Assembly (NCBI GenBank): GCA_039927975.1
Contig: JBDSTZ010000307.1
Location: 1-6,680, forward strand
Reading direction: 5' to 3'
Origin: JBDSTZ01 sp039927975
Lineage (GTDB): Bacteria; Pseudomonadota; Gammaproteobacteria; Burkholderiales; Burkholderiaceae_D
Length of the DNA stretch: 6,680 nucleotides
This document shows, in pieces, positions 5,416-6,680 of this stretch; the stretch's first letter is position 1; the number at the start of each line of letters is the position of its first letter. Under the pieces are notes generated by a model, which was given only the letters and a program-made list of their open reading frames with translations, ran no database searches and had not been told where the DNA came from. The translations under genes were made by a program, and so were the position numbers.

Positions 5416-6621
5416 ATGACGACCCGCACCGATCCTCTCACGCATCAGCCATCTGATCAGCGCGCCGACGCCGCGCTCGCCGAGCTCGAACGTTTTCGCG
5501 CGCGCTTTGACGCCATTGTCGGCAACATGCCCGGCCTGGTCTACCAGTTCACCTTGGGCGCCGACGGCGCCGTCGCCTTTCCCTACCTGAGCGAAGGCTG
5601 CGCCGCCCTGCTGGGCATGGCGGGCGCCGAGCTGCAGGCCGCCCCCGAACGCTTCCTGCAACTGATTCTGCCCGAGGACCGGCGCGCCTACAACGAGGCG
5701 ATGCGCACCTCGATGCGCCACATGAGCAGCTGGAACTGGGAAGGCCGGATCTGGATCGAGGCGTGGAACGACGTCAAGTGGATCAACCTGCGCGCCAGCC
5801 CGCGCCCGCTGGAAGACCTATCCGGCAGCGTGATGTGGGAAGGCATCATGACCAACATCACCGAGAGCAAGCGCGAGCAGCTCGAGGTGACGCGCTCGCG
5901 CGCCCGCCTGGCCGAACTCACGGCGCACAGCGATGCCGTCAAGGAGCAGGAGCGCACCCGCATCGCGCGCGAGATCCACGACGAGCTGGGCGGCAACCTG
6001 ACGGCCATCAAGATGGCGCTGGCGATGCTGTCGAAGCGTCTGCCGGCCGACCAGCCGCAACTGGCCGACAAGGCAGAATATGTCGACGCTCTGGTCGACC
6101 GCACGATCGACGCGGTGCACCGCATCTCGCTCGATCTGCGGCCGTCGATGCTCGACTTCGGCATCGTCGCCGCGCTCGAATGGCAGCTCAAGGAATTCGA
6201 GAAGCAGAACGGCATCGCCTGTTCCTTCAGCGCCAACGAGAAGGAGATCGCCCTCTCGCAAGCGCACGCCACCGCGCTGTTCCGTATTTTCCAGGAGGCG
6301 CTGACGAATATCGCCAAGCACGCCGGCGCGCAGCGCGTCGAGGTTTCGCTGCAGCGGCTGCGCCACCAGATCGTGCTCAAGATCAGCGACGACGGCAAGG
6401 GCATCGCGCCGGCCGACCGCGCCAAGCCGCAATCGTTCGGCCTGCGCGGCATGCAGGAGCGCGCCGAGGCGCTCGGCGGCGCCATGACGCTCGCTCCCAC
6501 GCCGGGCGGCGGCACCACGGTGAGCATCAAAATTATGCTCGCGCCGTCGACGGAGCCGCTACACTACGACGATGCGGCGCCCGGCAGTGCAGCGTCGGGC
6601 GCCGCTTCCGATGACCAGTAA
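5416..6621 (+). CDS. PAS-domain sensor histidine kinase (HisKA_3/NarL-type)
   Basis: The 401-residue kinase autophosphorylates on histidine and passes the phosphate to a response regulator, presumably the one encoded next. No transmembrane segment is visible, so it should be cytoplasmic. A coiled N-terminal segment is followed by one PAS domain (about 28-155, with PYLSEGCAALLGM and ending IMTNITESK) and a linker helix. The HisKA_3 dimerisation domain carries the phospho-acceptor H188 in REIHDELGG. The HATPase domain has the N-box QEALTNIAKHA (N298), DDGKGI (325-330), GLRGM (342-346) and GGGTTV (364-369). All key catalytic residues are present. The PAS ligand cannot be read from sequence. The last about 25 residues (APSTEP onward) are Ala/Ser/Asp-rich and probably disordered. 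The start is 2 nt after the membrane protein stop with no Shine-Dalgarno site, implying coupling. Confidence 0.93.
   Translation: MTTRTDPLTHQPSDQRADAALAELERFRARFDAIVGNMPGLVYQFTLGADGAVAFPYLSEGCAALLGMAGAELQAAPERFLQLILPEDRRAYNEAMRTSMRHMSSWNWEGRIWIEAWNDVKWINLRASPRPLEDLSGSVMWEGIMTNITESKREQLEVTRSRARLAELTAHSDAVKEQERTRIAREIHDELGGNLTAIKMALAMLSKRLPADQPQLADKAEYVDALVDRTIDAVHRISLDLRPSMLDFGIVAALEWQLKEFEKQNGIACSFSANEKEIALSQAHATALFRIFQEALTNIAKHAGAQRVEVSLQRLRHQIVLKISDDGKGIAPADRAKPQSFGLRGMQERAEALGGAMTLAPTPGGGTTVSIKIMLAPSTEPLHYDDAAPGSAASGAASDDQ
6574..6605 (+). repeat. Strong GC hairpin in the 3' end of the kinase gene
   Basis: A perfect 10-bp inverted repeat (GCGGCGCCCG / CGGGCGCCGC) with a 12-nt loop ends 16 nt before the kinase stop and 31 nt before the response regulator ATG. 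No T-run follows, so it is not an intrinsic terminator. It lies in the low-complexity C-terminal tail of the kinase and could influence mRNA decay or relative expression of kinase and regulator. Confidence 0.5.
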
Positions 6622-6636
6622 CAAGTTGCAAAGTAC

Positions 6637-6680
6637 ATGAGCGAAAAAGCCACCATCCGCGTCTTCATTGCCGACGACCA
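6637..6680 (+). CDS. Response regulator, N-terminal start only (3' end outside window)
   Basis: Only 14 complete codons are visible: MSEKATIRVFIADD. This is the first beta strand of a receiver domain ending in the paired acidic residues that bind magnesium. It begins 15 nt after the kinase stop with no strong Shine-Dalgarno site. HisKA_3 kinases are normally paired with NarL/LuxR-type regulators carrying a C-terminal HTH, so that class is expected, but the output domain is outside the window. The phospho-acceptor Asp is also not reached. Confidence 0.8.
   Translation, partial: MSEKATIRVFIADD

Noticed and set aside
5548..5570. Repeated GGCGCCG units inside the PAS-coding region
   Set aside because: They are explained by repeated Gly-Ala-Asp/Ala-Val codons in a GC-rich gene; no extended repeat array is present.

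Overview
The window is GC-rich chromosomal DNA (third codon positions mostly G or C) from what looks like a betaproteobacterium, most likely an Oxalobacteraceae member of the Massilia/Duganella/Janthinobacterium type. This placement is inferred from the spoT and greB proteins lying in one neighbourhood, the N-terminally extended GreB, and the base composition. No marker gene fixes the genus.

Layout: (1) 1-954, plus strand, is the 3' part of spoT (TGS domain to ACT domain) and runs off the left edge. A GC hairpin separates it from the convergent gene. (2) 985-4743 is a run of five minus-strand genes. In transcription order they are greB, a heme oxygenase overlapping it by 4 nt, a YciI/DGPF-family protein, a RibD-C/dihydrofolate-reductase-like protein 12 nt further on, and, after an AT-rich 111-nt gap with its own promoter-like sequence, a class 3 lipase-like putative lipoprotein. 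(3) 4744-4819 is a short divergent promoter region. (4) 4811/4820-6680, plus strand, holds a small three-helix membrane protein with a strongly basic tail, a cytoplasmic PAS histidine kinase starting 2 nt after it, and the first 14 codons of a response regulator, which runs off the right edge.

Two themes stand out. SpoT (ppGpp metabolism) and GreB (RNA polymerase secondary-channel factor) both act on the transcription machinery. They are neighbours in many betaproteobacteria, but here an accessory block of metabolic and envelope genes lies between them. The membrane protein, histidine kinase and response regulator look like one co-expressed signalling unit. The heme oxygenase is coupled to greB translation, and no phytochrome or heme-uptake gene is visible.

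No mobile element, CRISPR array, tRNA or rRNA was recognised. Most genes belong to known families. The parts worth a second look are regulatory and contextual: matched -10-like hexamers 7 nt upstream of both divergent start codons (possible leaderless mRNAs), a 19-bp palindrome over the lipase promoter, a strong hairpin at the kinase/regulator junction, and the greB-heme oxygenase pairing.
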